Position numbers and translations under genes: made by a program. Of a stretch of 64,000 nucleotides of DNA, positions 42,836-51,156 are shown one piece after another. The stretch's first letter is position 1; every line of letters begins with the position of its first letter. Below the pieces are notes generated by a model. It searched no databases. It worked only from the letters and a program-made list of their open reading frames with translations, and was not told where the DNA came from. The DNA is taken from contig NZ_JABGCB010000004.1 in the NCBI RefSeq assembly GCF_013149295.1, positions 248,001 through 312,000 of the forward strand. Reading direction: 5' to 3'. This DNA is from Novosphingobium sp. SG751A. Its GTDB lineage: Bacteria > Pseudomonadota > Alphaproteobacteria > Sphingomonadales > Sphingomonadaceae.

Positions 42836-43453
42836 TCAAAATCCTGCCTCTATCGCCAGACGCACCGCATCGGCCGCCGTGCGCACACCAAGCGCATGAA
42901 ACATTGCCGCGCGATGCATCTTGATCGTCCGCTCCGACAAGCCCAGTTCATAGGCAATCTGTTTGTTGAGCCGCCCTCGCGCCATGGCCAGCAATACCGC
43001 GCGCTGGCGCGGCGAGAGCTGTTCGACCTTGTCGCGCGCCGTATTGGCCCGCAAGGCGCCCGCATCATCGGGGATCTCCACCTGTGATCCCAGGAAATAT
43101 TCCAGCACGCCCTCGCTGTCGAAAATGGGCGCGACCATCACCGCATTGCGGAACGGCTGGCCATTCTTGCGGTAATTGAGGATCTCGACCATCACCGGCC
43201 GCTGCTCGCGGATGCCCTCGCGCAGGGCCTCGATCAGTTCGGGTTCAGACCCCTGCCCGGTCAGAAAACGGCAATTGCGACCGATCACCTCGTCCCGGCC
43301 ATAGCCTGTCAGCGCCTCGAAAGCGGCGTTGCATTCGATGATCGGGTTGTCCGGCATTCTGGGATTGCTGATGACGGCGGCCACGAGACTGCCCTTGATC
43401 ATATCGGAAATAGCCATAGGCCGAAACGTTTCCCATCCGGCAATTGCCACCAT
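42836..43453 (-). CDS. LOV-HTH blue-light transcription factor (EL222-like)
   Basis: A 205-residue protein with an N-terminal LOV domain and a C-terminal LuxR-type HTH, closely resembling EL222 of Erythrobacter litoralis. The flavin-adduct cysteine is Cys61 in GRNCRFLTG. Other LOV hallmarks are VEILNYRKNGQPFRNAV and YFLGSQVE. The HTH reads LSPRQRAVLLAMARGRLNKQIAYELGLSERTIKMHR. Blue light should release the HTH and allow dimeric DNA binding and activation. The start is chosen from a GAGGG 8 nt upstream; an ATG two codons earlier is possible. The neighbours (photolyase, folE, flavoenzyme, peroxide genes) look like its targets. Confidence 0.92.
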   Translation of the reverse strand: MVAIAGWETFRPMAISDMIKGSLVAAVISNPRMPDNPIIECNAAFEALTGYGRDEVIGRNCRFLTGQGSEPELIEALREGIREQRPVMVEILNYRKNGQPFRNAVMVAPIFDSEGVLEYFLGSQVEIPDDAGALRANTARDKVEQLSPRQRAVLLAMARGRLNKQIAYELGLSERTIKMHRAAMFHALGVRTAADAVRLAIEAGF

Positions 43454-43573
43454 CAGCATCGCCCTCGTTACGGCATACCCTTTAAGCCATGTTGCCGCGC
43501 TCGGCCCCCTGTCTAGAGAGGCAAATATGTCCAGCCATGACGCGAGCCAAATCGCGTCGCAGGGAGTCAGCCG

Positions 43574-44218
43574 ATGAATTTACTCACCTCGCTTCATTCC
43601 TGCGATGCCCTGCTCGACGAGCCGCACGAGCACGTTCCAATCATCGACGCGCGCCCCGCCGTACCTGAACCCGTGCAGGAAGCCATTCGCACGCTGATCC
43701 GCTGGGCGGGCGATGATCCTGCGCGTGAAGGCCTGCTGGATACGCCCGCGCGCGTGGCGCGGGCGTGGCGCGAATATTGCGGCGGCTATGGTGAAGACCC
43801 GTCCGTGCATCTGACCCGTCAATTTGAGGAAGTGGGCGGATATAACGAGATCGTCCTGCTCAAAGACATCCCGTTCCAGTCGCATTGCGAACACCACATG
43901 GCACCGATCACCGGCAAGGCCAGCATCGCCTATCTTCCCCGCAATCGGGTGGTCGGCATTTCCAAACTGGCCCGCGTGCTTCATGGCTATGCTCGCCGTT
44001 TGCAGATTCAGGAACGCCTGACCGCGCAGGTCGCGCAATGTATCTGGGACAATCTCCAGCCGCTGGGCGTGGCGGTGACCATCGAGGCGCAGCACGGATG
44101 CATGACCGGGCGCGGGGTGCGCACGCCGGGCGTAGGAATGGTGACCAGCCGAATGATGGGCACTTTCCTCGATGATCCCCGCAGCCGCAAGGAAGTACTC
44201 GCGCTGATGGGATATTGA
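43574..44218 (+). CDS. folE: GTP cyclohydrolase I
   Basis: A 214-residue FolE. It opens GTP to dihydroneopterin triphosphate, the first step of folate and pterin synthesis. Zinc ligands are Cys105 and His108 (SHCEHHMAP) and Cys176 (QHGCMTGRG). The C-terminal core follows the usual N-terminal helical extension. A GGGAG site lies 7 nt before the ATG. Divergent from the LOV regulator, it may supply the folate antenna of the photolyase or tetrahydropterin for the phenylalanine hydroxylase far downstream; both are inference. Confidence 0.95.
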   Translation: MNLLTSLHSCDALLDEPHEHVPIIDARPAVPEPVQEAIRTLIRWAGDDPAREGLLDTPARVARAWREYCGGYGEDPSVHLTRQFEEVGGYNEIVLLKDIPFQSHCEHHMAPITGKASIAYLPRNRVVGISKLARVLHGYARRLQIQERLTAQVAQCIWDNLQPLGVAVTIEAQHGCMTGRGVRTPGVGMVTSRMMGTFLDDPRSRKEVLALMGY

Positions 44219-44231
44219 GCGGGTGACGACG

Positions 44232-45170
44232 ATGCGGATTGTCATTCTCGGCGCAGGCATGTCGGGCCTCGCCTGCGCGCAGGCATTGGAGCAGATGGGT
44301 CATCAGGTAACGCTGTTTGACAAAGGGCGCGGACCGGGCGGGCGCATGTCGACGCGGCGGGTGGCGATGGGCGAAACCCATCTGTCATTCGACCATGGCG
44401 CGCAATTCTTTACCGCCCGCGAGCCCGCCTTCAGCGCTCAGGTCGAGCGCTGGCATGCGGACGGACTGGTGGCGCGCTGGTCCGCGCCGCAGGATGATGC
44501 CTGGGTGGGAACGCCCGGCATGAATGCGCCTATCGCCCACATGGCAAAGGCGCGCGATACGCGGTTTTCCAGTCACGCCATGGGTCTGGTGCGCGAAGGA
44601 GCGGACTGGCGGGTCCTTCTCAATGACGGCACGCGGCATGGTCCTTACGATGCCGCGGTGCTGGCTCTTCCGGCCGAGCAGGCCGCCGCTTTTTTGGGCA
44701 CCTATGATCTGACTATGGCGGCCTGCGCGATTGCCGCACGCTCGCAACCCTGCTGGACCGCAATGATCGGTTTTGCGCAAAAACTGCCGATTGGGCCCGA
44801 TGTTTTGGCCCCTTCCGGTCCGGTCGGCTGGGCCGCGCGCAACAGCGCCAAACCGGGACGCCCCGCCACCGAGGCATGGGTGGTGCAGGCCTGCCCGGTC
44901 TGGTCGAACCGGCATCTGGAGGACGACGCCGCAGATGTGGCCGAACACCTGGCCGACTGGCTGGCTGGTCAGGCCGGTGGCGCCCCGCTTCCCGCGCGCC
45001 TTCATTTGTCGGCCCATCGCTGGCGCTATGCCAAAACCCAACCCTCGGCGAAGGGCGCCTTGTGGAATGCTGACCTGCGGCTGGGGGCCTGTGGCGACTG
45101 GCTGATGGGGCCAAGGATTGAACTGGCGTGGCTGTCGGGGACGAAACTGGCCGGGATGATCGGGATATGA
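44232..45170 (+). CDS. FAD-dependent amine-oxidase-like oxidoreductase
   Basis: A 312-residue flavoprotein of the renalase-like NAD(P)/FAD oxidoreductase group. The N-terminal dinucleotide loop IVILGAGMSGLACAQALEQMGHQVTLFDKG (about 3-32) is followed by GPGGRMSTRR and HGAQFFTAR. Substrates of the bacterial group are largely unknown. It starts 13 nt after folE; a GTG three codons upstream is a possible alternative start. It is probably co-transcribed with folE and yaaA. Confidence 0.83.
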   Translation: MRIVILGAGMSGLACAQALEQMGHQVTLFDKGRGPGGRMSTRRVAMGETHLSFDHGAQFFTAREPAFSAQVERWHADGLVARWSAPQDDAWVGTPGMNAPIAHMAKARDTRFSSHAMGLVREGADWRVLLNDGTRHGPYDAAVLALPAEQAAAFLGTYDLTMAACAIAARSQPCWTAMIGFAQKLPIGPDVLAPSGPVGWAARNSAKPGRPATEAWVVQACPVWSNRHLEDDAADVAEHLADWLAGQAGGAPLPARLHLSAHRWRYAKTQPSAKGALWNADLRLGACGDWLMGPRIELAWLSGTKLAGMIGI

Positions 45171-45233
45171 CGGCGGTGGCTTTTGCGCGCGTGCCGTTTG
45201 ACGCTGCCCGCCGCTCTCGCTAACGCGGTCGCG

Positions 45234-45986
45234 ATGATTGCTTTGCTCTCCCCGGCCAAGACGCTCGATTTCGAGCGCAAATTGCCTCCGCTCGCCGTTT
45301 CGACCCCGCATTTTGCCAAAGAAGCCCTCGACCTTGCCCGATCGGCCGCCGATCTGAGCGCCGAGCAATTGGGCAAGCTGATGCATATCTCGCCCAAGCT
45401 GGCGCAGTTGAACGTCGAGCGTTTCAACAGCTTTGCCGATCAGCCCGAGCGTCAGGCGCTCTTTGCCTTCGCCGGCGATGTCTATACCGGCTTTGAGGTG
45501 CATACGCTCGATGAGGCAGGCGTCGCCTTTGCGCAGGATCATGTGCGAATGCTCTCAGGGCTCTATGGGCTGCTCCGGCCGCTCGATGCAATCCGGCCCT
45601 ATCGACTGGAAATGGGCACGCGATGGGCGCCGGGTCAGAAGAAACTGACCGATTGGTGGGCCGACCGGATCGCCAGCCATTTGCGCGCGCAGGTTGAAGA
45701 GGAAGGCTCGGGCACGGTGCTCAACCTTGCCAGTCAGGAATATTTCGCCGCCGTATCGGGGCAATTGCCCGGATTGCGTGTGATCGAAGTGGAATTTCGC
45801 GAGGCAGGCCCCGATGGCCCGCGCTTCATCAGCTTTCACGCCAAGCGGGCGCGGGGCATGATGGCGCGATGGATGTGCGAACATCATGTCACCGATATTG
45901 ACGCGATGCGCGGCTTCGACAGCGACGGCTATCGCTTTGACGCCGCCGAGAGCGAGGCCGACCGCTGGCGCTTCACGCGCGGCTGA
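45234..45986 (+). CDS. yaaA: YaaA peroxide-stress protein
   Basis: A 250-residue YaaA/DUF328 protein. It begins MIALLSPAKTLDFE and has GDVYTGFEVHTLDE, LSGLYGLLRPLDAIRPYRLEMGT and the C-terminal ISFHAKRARGMMARW motif. In E. coli, YaaA limits free iron and protects DNA during peroxide stress. The start matches the family exactly; the longer frame has no support. Its position in the LOV/photolyase block fits a photo-oxidative stress role. Confidence 0.92.
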   Translation: MIALLSPAKTLDFERKLPPLAVSTPHFAKEALDLARSAADLSAEQLGKLMHISPKLAQLNVERFNSFADQPERQALFAFAGDVYTGFEVHTLDEAGVAFAQDHVRMLSGLYGLLRPLDAIRPYRLEMGTRWAPGQKKLTDWWADRIASHLRAQVEEEGSGTVLNLASQEYFAAVSGQLPGLRVIEVEFREAGPDGPRFISFHAKRARGMMARWMCEHHVTDIDAMRGFDSDGYRFDAAESEADRWRFTRG

Positions 45987-45992
45987 GGCCTC

Positions 45993-46026
45993 ATGACGGC
46001 GCGAAGACAGTGGTTCGCGCCGTCAT
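45993..46026. terminator. Bidirectional terminator hairpin
   Basis: A perfect 13-bp stem (ATGACGGCGCGAA / TTCGCGCCGTCAT, 8-nt loop) lies between the convergent yaaA and ohr genes and nearly fills the gap. Confidence 0.7.
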
Positions 46027-46037
46027 TTCGACAATCC

Positions 46038-46466
46038 TCAGGCGAGCGCCAGGCTCACGCTGATATTGCCGCGCGTGGCATGGCTGTAGGGGCAGATCGT
46101 ATCGGCCTCGGCAATCAGCGCCTCGCCGGCGGCGCGATCGACACCCGGCAAAGTGACCACCAGTTCGACCGTCAGTCCAAAGCCCTTGTCATCGCGCGGG
46201 CCGATCCCGACGGTGGCATTGACGCTGGCATCGGTCGGAACGCGCGGTAGGGCCTTGTCCTGCGAAGCGGCAAATTTCATCGCGCCAAGGAAACAGGCGG
46301 CATAGCCCGAGGCAAAGAGCTGTTCGGGATTGTTGCCCTGTCCATCGCCGCCCAATTCCTTGGGCACGGCCAGCGTCACGGCAAAGCTGCCGTCATCGGT
46401 GGCCGCCTTGCCGTCGCGCCCGCCGGTGGCCGTGGCGCTGGTTTTATAGCGGGGAGTGATCGTCAT
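46038..46466 (-). CDS. ohr: Organic hydroperoxide resistance protein (Ohr/OsmC)
   Basis: A 142-residue Ohr that reduces organic peroxides using lipoylated proteins as electron donor. The reactive and resolving cysteines are Cys58 (GYAACFLGAM) and Cys125 (ICPYSHATRGN), and NPEQLFASGYAACF is diagnostic for Ohr. No ohrR is adjacent. It follows an SDR gene on the same strand with an 82-nt gap, so it may also have its own promoter. Confidence 0.92.
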   Translation of the reverse strand: MTITPRYKTSATATGGRDGKAATDDGSFAVTLAVPKELGGDGQGNNPEQLFASGYAACFLGAMKFAASQDKALPRVPTDASVNATVGIGPRDDKGFGLTVELVVTLPGVDRAAGEALIAEADTICPYSHATRGNISVSLALA

Positions 46467-46548
46467 GGGATATGCTCCTTATGGTGGGGCCGGGGGAGAC
46501 GGCCCGCATCCTTGCCCTGATTGAGGATGCGGGTATTTGGTTATAGGT

Positions 46549-47295
46549 TCAGATCTGAACCTGCCCGCCGTCAACAAAAAGTTCGATGCCGTTGATATAG
46601 CTGGCATCGTCCGAGGCAAGAAACAGGACGGCCTTGGCGATCTCCTCGGGTTGGGCAACGCGCCCGGCGGGGATCAAACCAGCCAGATAGTCCTTGGTTC
46701 CTTCGGCATTCTCGCCAAACAGATGCGTGACGCCGGGCGTGTCGGTCAGGCCGGGGCTGATGGCGTTGACGCGGATGCGGCGGTCTTTCAGATCAAGTAT
46801 CCAGTTGCGGGCAAAGCTGCGCACAGCCGCCTTGCTGGCCGCATAAACGGAGAAGGCCGGATTGCCCGAAATGCTGACCGTCGAGGCCGTCAGCACCACC
46901 GAGGCGCCATCGCGCAGCAAGGGCAGCGCCTTTTGCACGGTAAAGAGCACACCTTTGACGTTGGTGTCGAACGTGCTGGCGTAATGTTCCTCGCTGATCG
47001 CGCCCAGCGGGGCAAATTCGCCGCCGCCCGCATTGGCGAACAGGGCGTCGATCTGACCATTCTGTTGCTGGACGGCGTCATAGAGGCGGTCGATGTCGTT
47101 CAGATCCGCCATATCGCCACGCACGCCCGTAACCTTGCCGCCGATGGCCTTGACCGCGGTGTCCAGCGCATCCTGACGGCGGCCCGTGATGAAGACCGAT
47201 GCGCCTGCATCGGCAAAAGCCTTGGCTGCGGCAAGGCCGATGCCCGAGGTGCCGCCGGTGACGACCACGACCTTATTGTTGAAATCCTGTGCCAT
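46549..47295 (-). CDS. Short-chain dehydrogenase/reductase
   Basis: A 248-residue classical SDR. The cofactor loop TGGTSGIGLAAAKAFADAG is at about 13-31, followed by NAGGGEF (NAG motif), the catalytic Ser in TASTVSIS and YAASKAAV (YxxxK), and the C-terminal NGIELFVDGG. It is a cytoplasmic NAD(P)H oxidoreductase of unknown substrate. It is divergent from a LysR gene with a palindrome in the shared 116-nt promoter, so it is probably that regulator's target. Confidence 0.88.
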   Translation of the reverse strand: MAQDFNNKVVVVTGGTSGIGLAAAKAFADAGASVFITGRRQDALDTAVKAIGGKVTGVRGDMADLNDIDRLYDAVQQQNGQIDALFANAGGGEFAPLGAISEEHYASTFDTNVKGVLFTVQKALPLLRDGASVVLTASTVSISGNPAFSVYAASKAAVRSFARNWILDLKDRRIRVNAISPGLTDTPGVTHLFGENAEGTKDYLAGLIPAGRVAQPEEIAKAVLFLASDDASYINGIELFVDGGQVQI

Positions 47296-47393
47296 ATTTC
47301 ATCTCCTGTTGGTTGGGGCAGCGCGTCTGCGCCGCTGAGACAGGAGATGCATCCGGAACGATATTGGCTGTAGTCGGCAAAAATGATACTTAG

Positions 47394-47411
47394 CGTTCCA
47401 TATAAGGAACG
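47394..47411. promoter_or_regulatory. Candidate LysR autoregulatory site
   Basis: CGTTCC-ATATAA-GGAACG is a perfect inverted repeat that ends on the base before the first lysR ATG and includes its AAGGAA ribosome-binding site. Protein bound here would block lysR translation start and transcription. Confidence 0.45.
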
Positions 47412-48308
47412 ATGATGCGCACCGATCTCAACGACTATGCCTATTTTGCCGCGGTGGTGGCGCATGGCGGCTTTGCCCCGGCCGGTCGCGCGCTGCGCGA
47501 ACCCAAATCCAAGCTCAGCCGCCGCATCGCCGGGCTGGAGGTACGCCTTGGCGTGCGCCTGATCGAACGATCCAGCCGCAGTTTCCGCGTGACCGAGGTG
47601 GGGCAGAGCTTCTACGAGCACTGCCGCGCGATGCTGGATGAGGCCGAGCAGGCCGAAGCCGCCGTCGCGCAGGCGCAGGCTGAACCCCATGGCCGCGTGC
47701 GTTTCAGTTGCCCGACCGGCCTTGTCGAGGTGGTCCAGCCCAGCATCACTTCCTTCCTCGCCCGCTACACCAAGGTGCGGCTGCAACTGCTGGCCATCGA
47801 CCGTCCGGTGGATCTGATTGAGGAGCGGATCGATCTGGCGCTACGCGTGCGCGTGGCACTGACCAGCGATGCGGCGCTGACCATGCGGACGTTGGGCCAT
47901 TCCTCGCGCATTCTGGTGGGCAGCCCGCAAATGGCCAACCGCATCGGCGGAAATGTCGAGGCGCTTGGCCAGATGCCGACACTGGGCACCAGCGACGAGA
48001 TTGGCGAGATCGACTGGCACCTCGAACAGGAACATGGCGCCAGCCATCGCCTGCGCCACGAACCGCGTATGACATGTAGCGATTTTGCCGCCGTGCGCGC
48101 CGCCGCCATCGCCGATCTGGGCGTGGCGCTGCTGCCCGATCACATCTGCACTGAGGCTCTGGACGGCGGCCAACTGGTCCACATCCTGCCCGAATGGCGG
48201 GCGCAACGGGGCATCGTCCATCTGGTTTTCACCACGCGGCGGGGGCTGCCCCCTGCGGTGCGCGCGCTGATCGAACATCTCGCTGCCCATTTCCCAAAGA
48301 AGAGATGA
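47412..48308 (+). CDS. LysR-family transcriptional regulator
   Basis: A 298-residue LTTR. The N-terminal HTH (LNDYAYFAAVVAHGGFAPAGRALREPKSKLSRRIAGLE, about 5-42) is of the group that reads KSKLSRRI and is often paired with SDRs or pirin-type genes. The C-terminal effector domain follows to HFPKKR. The second codon is also ATG. It probably regulates the divergent SDR (and ohr). Confidence 0.87.
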   Translation: MMRTDLNDYAYFAAVVAHGGFAPAGRALREPKSKLSRRIAGLEVRLGVRLIERSSRSFRVTEVGQSFYEHCRAMLDEAEQAEAAVAQAQAEPHGRVRFSCPTGLVEVVQPSITSFLARYTKVRLQLLAIDRPVDLIEERIDLALRVRVALTSDAALTMRTLGHSSRILVGSPQMANRIGGNVEALGQMPTLGTSDEIGEIDWHLEQEHGASHRLRHEPRMTCSDFAAVRAAAIADLGVALLPDHICTEALDGGQLVHILPEWRAQRGIVHLVFTTRRGLPPAVRALIEHLAAHFPKKR

Positions 48309-48436
48309 GGAATCACGCAAAATACCTAATGTAAATTACTTATTTATATGAACATTTAAGACCATAAGGGCGATCAATGAGATTTCCATATTGAATATTC
48401 CTCCTATCATGCCCCGCATTGCGAGGAGGATGCAGC

Positions 48437-49960
48437 GTGACCGATCTGACCGAAGGAAATGACGTCCTCGTCCTTAATCTCACTCAGAGCAGCACCATCA
48501 ATGCGCTGGGCGGAAATGACACCCTGACGATCATCGGCGTTGCCGACCGATACAGCGAAGAGGAAGCTCCCCTCTATAGCATCACCGCCAATGGCGGAGC
48601 GGGGGATGACCGGATCATCATCCAGGGCTATGTTTCAAGCGCCACGATTGATGGCGGCACAGGCGATGATTTCATCAGCTTCATCGAGGATGACCCCGAC
48701 CGTCCTGGCATCGCCTATGGCGGCGACGGCAATGACACAATCCTGGGCATTGAAGGCGTCGGGGGCGCTGGAAACGACTATCTCGGGAATGGCGGCGATG
48801 GCGGTGACGGCGACGACACCATCTATGGCGGCGGCTATGGCGGCAATTACGGCGGCGCAGGTTCCGACATGCTGTTCGACCAGATGATCGCCGATGGCGG
48901 CGCGGGCGACGATTTTATCTGGGGCGGCGAGGTGATCAACGGCGGCGACGGCTCGGATTATCTGCTGGGCGGTTACTATGCCTATGGCGGGGCGGGCAAT
49001 GACATCATGCTGAGCGCTTTTGCCGATGGCGGGGCTGGCCGCGATGTCTGGTTCGGCCTCTATCCCGATCTGAACGCAGGCACAGACGGCGACAAGATCG
49101 TCCTCAATGATGGCCACAGACTGGTCTCGTCCTTTTCGGGCGTGGCCGGAGAATTCCTCCTGACGCCCGAAGGCGCGGCGATTGACGAGGATGGCGATGG
49201 GGTGGCTGACTGGGTCTATGAACACCCCGGTCTGAGCGCCGGCGACTTCCTTGCGGCTGGTTTCGACGGCGATCCCCTTGCCGCCGTGGACGATGCCTTC
49301 ACCGGCACGGGGGCGGCCGAATACATTCATGGCGGCGGGGGAAATGACAATCTGAGCGGGGGCGGCGGCCTTGATTTCATCTTCGGCGGGTTTGGCCATG
49401 ATGTTCTCTCGGGCAATGCCGGGGATGACCTGCTGGTTGGTCAGGCGGGCGATGATCGCCTCTATGGCGGATCGGGCGCGGATGAACTCGACGGTGGCGA
49501 TGGCAATGACACGCTTTCAGGCAGCGCAGGCGATGATTTCGCCTATGGCGGGGCGGGCAATGACGTGATCGCGGGCGGCGATGGCAACGACCGGCTGCTG
49601 GGCGAAGGCGGTGATGATCGCCTCAACGGCGGCGATGGCGACGACACTCTTGTTGGCGGCACGGGCAAGGATGTGCTCACCGGCGGCAATGGCGCGGACC
49701 GTTTCATCTTTGCCCCCGGTGACAGCAAGGCGGGCGGATCGCTGCGCGATGTCATCACCGATTTCCAGACCGGCATCGACAAGCTCGACATATCAGCGCT
49801 CCACATCACCGATTATGCGGGCCAGATCGGCTTTCAATCAATAGGTTCGGGGCTGATCGTCTATGCCGATCTCAACGGCAATGGTTACGACAATTCCGAC
49901 TTTGCCGTCCAACTGACCGGCGTGAGTGCACTGGTGCAAAGCGATTTCATTGTGGCGTGA
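48437..49960 (+). CDS. Secreted RTX-type calcium-binding beta-roll protein
   Basis: A 507-residue protein built almost entirely of glycine-rich nonapeptides of the GGxGxDxxx type, with no catalytic domain. An irregular, degenerate set of repeats spans about residues 50-200. A spacer with an EF-hand-like DEDGDGVADW follows (about 250), and a regular block covers about 295-420 (for example GGAGNDVIAGGDGNDRLLGE). The end is a serralysin-like C-cap (ADRFIFAPGDSKAGG...VITDFQTGIDKLDISAL). There is no Sec signal, so type I secretion through the C-terminus is expected, but no transporter genes are adjacent. A GTG start is chosen from GGAGGA 8 nt upstream. It may be a surface or biofilm protein. Confidence 0.85.
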   Translation: MTDLTEGNDVLVLNLTQSSTINALGGNDTLTIIGVADRYSEEEAPLYSITANGGAGDDRIIIQGYVSSATIDGGTGDDFISFIEDDPDRPGIAYGGDGNDTILGIEGVGGAGNDYLGNGGDGGDGDDTIYGGGYGGNYGGAGSDMLFDQMIADGGAGDDFIWGGEVINGGDGSDYLLGGYYAYGGAGNDIMLSAFADGGAGRDVWFGLYPDLNAGTDGDKIVLNDGHRLVSSFSGVAGEFLLTPEGAAIDEDGDGVADWVYEHPGLSAGDFLAAGFDGDPLAAVDDAFTGTGAAEYIHGGGGNDNLSGGGGLDFIFGGFGHDVLSGNAGDDLLVGQAGDDRLYGGSGADELDGGDGNDTLSGSAGDDFAYGGAGNDVIAGGDGNDRLLGEGGDDRLNGGDGDDTLVGGTGKDVLTGGNGADRFIFAPGDSKAGGSLRDVITDFQTGIDKLDISALHITDYAGQIGFQSIGSGLIVYADLNGNGYDNSDFAVQLTGVSALVQSDFIVA

Positions 49961-49967
49961 GCTGCGC

Positions 49968-49989
49968 GGGCAGCGACAATCCGCTGCCC
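49968..49989 (+). terminator. Terminator after the RTX gene
   Basis: GGGCAGCG and CGCTGCCC form a perfect 8-bp stem with loop ACAATC, 8 nt after the RTX stop. It separates the gene from the ast operon. Confidence 0.5.
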
Positions 49990-50124
49990 CGATACCGTGA
50001 TAATTCCGGCGGATAAGATCCCCTTATCTTTGCCTTTGTGTCCAGGCCCTTTCGCTCCTATTCTGGTCACTCGCATCGCCCCTGCGGCCGGCAAACCCGC
50101 CGCTATAACAGGGAGAGCAAGAGG

Positions 50125-51138
50125 ATGACCCATGTTCTGAGAGCCGCCAGCCAGAGCGATCTGTCGGCGATCTATGAAATGGCCAAAAGCACCGGCGGCG
50201 GCTTTACCAACCTGCCCGCCGACCGGGCAAAGCTGGCGAACAAGCTGGAAATTGCCGCCGCCTCCTTTGCCCGCGCGCCCGACACTCTGGCCGACGACCG
50301 GTATATGTTTGTGCTGGAAAACACCGAGACCGGCAAGGTGCGCGGCACATGCCAGATCTTCTCCTGCATCGGCGCTGACCGGCCCCACTACAGCTATCGC
50401 ATCGACGCCTTTACCCATTACAGCAGCGAATTCGGCCGCGCCATGCGCTGCGAGATGCTGACCATGGTGACCGATCACAACGGCAGCAGCGAGGTGGGCG
50501 GTCTGTTCCTGCACCCCACCGAAAGGTCGGCCGGGGCCGGATCGCTGCTGGCGCGCAGCCGCTATCTGTTCATGGCCATGCACCGCCCGCGCTTTGCCGA
50601 CCGCACTCTGGCCGAATTGCGCGGGGTGATCGACGATTTCGGCATATCGCCCTTTTGGGACGGGGTGACGGGCCGCTTCTTCGGCATGACGTTTCGCGAG
50701 GCCGACGAGTTCAAGGCCCTGCACGGTGCGCAATTCATCGCCGACCTGATGCCCAAACATCCGATCTATACCGCCATGATGCCCGAAAGCGCGATTGCCG
50801 TGATGGGGGTGGCCCATCCTTCGGGCCGCGCGGCGCAAAGGATGCTGGAAAAGGAAGGCTTTGCCTATCGCAACTATATCGACGTGTTTGACGGCGGCCC
50901 CACGATGGTCTGCGCCACCGACGATATCGCCACGATCCGCTATGCAAGGCAGGATGCACTGATCTCCATCGCGGACAATGACGGCCCGCAAAGTCTGGTG
51001 GCGCGCGGCAGGCTGGGCGGTTTTCGCGCCGCCTATGGAAGGGTGACGATGGCCGAGGGCGGCATCATCCTCGACCCGGCCGCAGCAGAGGCCGTTCGGG
51101 CCACAGCGGGCGAAAGGCTTACCCATATTCCACATTGA
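50125..51138 (+). CDS. astA: Arginine N-succinyltransferase subunit (AstA paralogue 1)
   Basis: A 337-residue AstA/AruF-type acyltransferase. It transfers succinyl from succinyl-CoA to the alpha-amino group of arginine (or ornithine), the first step of the arginine succinyltransferase pathway. Family marks are STGGGFTNLPADR, GLFLHPTERSAGAGSLLARSRYLFMA, ELRGVIDDFGISPFWDGVTGRFF, and FIADLMPKHPIYTAMMP. A GAGG site precedes the ATG. It starts the operon; a second, shorter paralogue follows astB, so the active enzyme is likely a heteromer like AruF/AruG of Pseudomonas. Confidence 0.93.
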   Translation: MTHVLRAASQSDLSAIYEMAKSTGGGFTNLPADRAKLANKLEIAAASFARAPDTLADDRYMFVLENTETGKVRGTCQIFSCIGADRPHYSYRIDAFTHYSSEFGRAMRCEMLTMVTDHNGSSEVGGLFLHPTERSAGAGSLLARSRYLFMAMHRPRFADRTLAELRGVIDDFGISPFWDGVTGRFFGMTFREADEFKALHGAQFIADLMPKHPIYTAMMPESAIAVMGVAHPSGRAAQRMLEKEGFAYRNYIDVFDGGPTMVCATDDIATIRYARQDALISIADNDGPQSLVARGRLGGFRAAYGRVTMAEGGIILDPAAAEAVRATAGERLTHIPH

Positions 51139-51156
51139 TGAGGCAGGAGGCAGGCG

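Noticed and set aside
48590..49700. Repetitive DNA that might be taken for a CRISPR or satellite array
   Set aside because: The periodicity is 27 nt (nine codons) and encodes GGxGxD nonapeptides of an RTX protein; repeats are not identical and there are no spacers.
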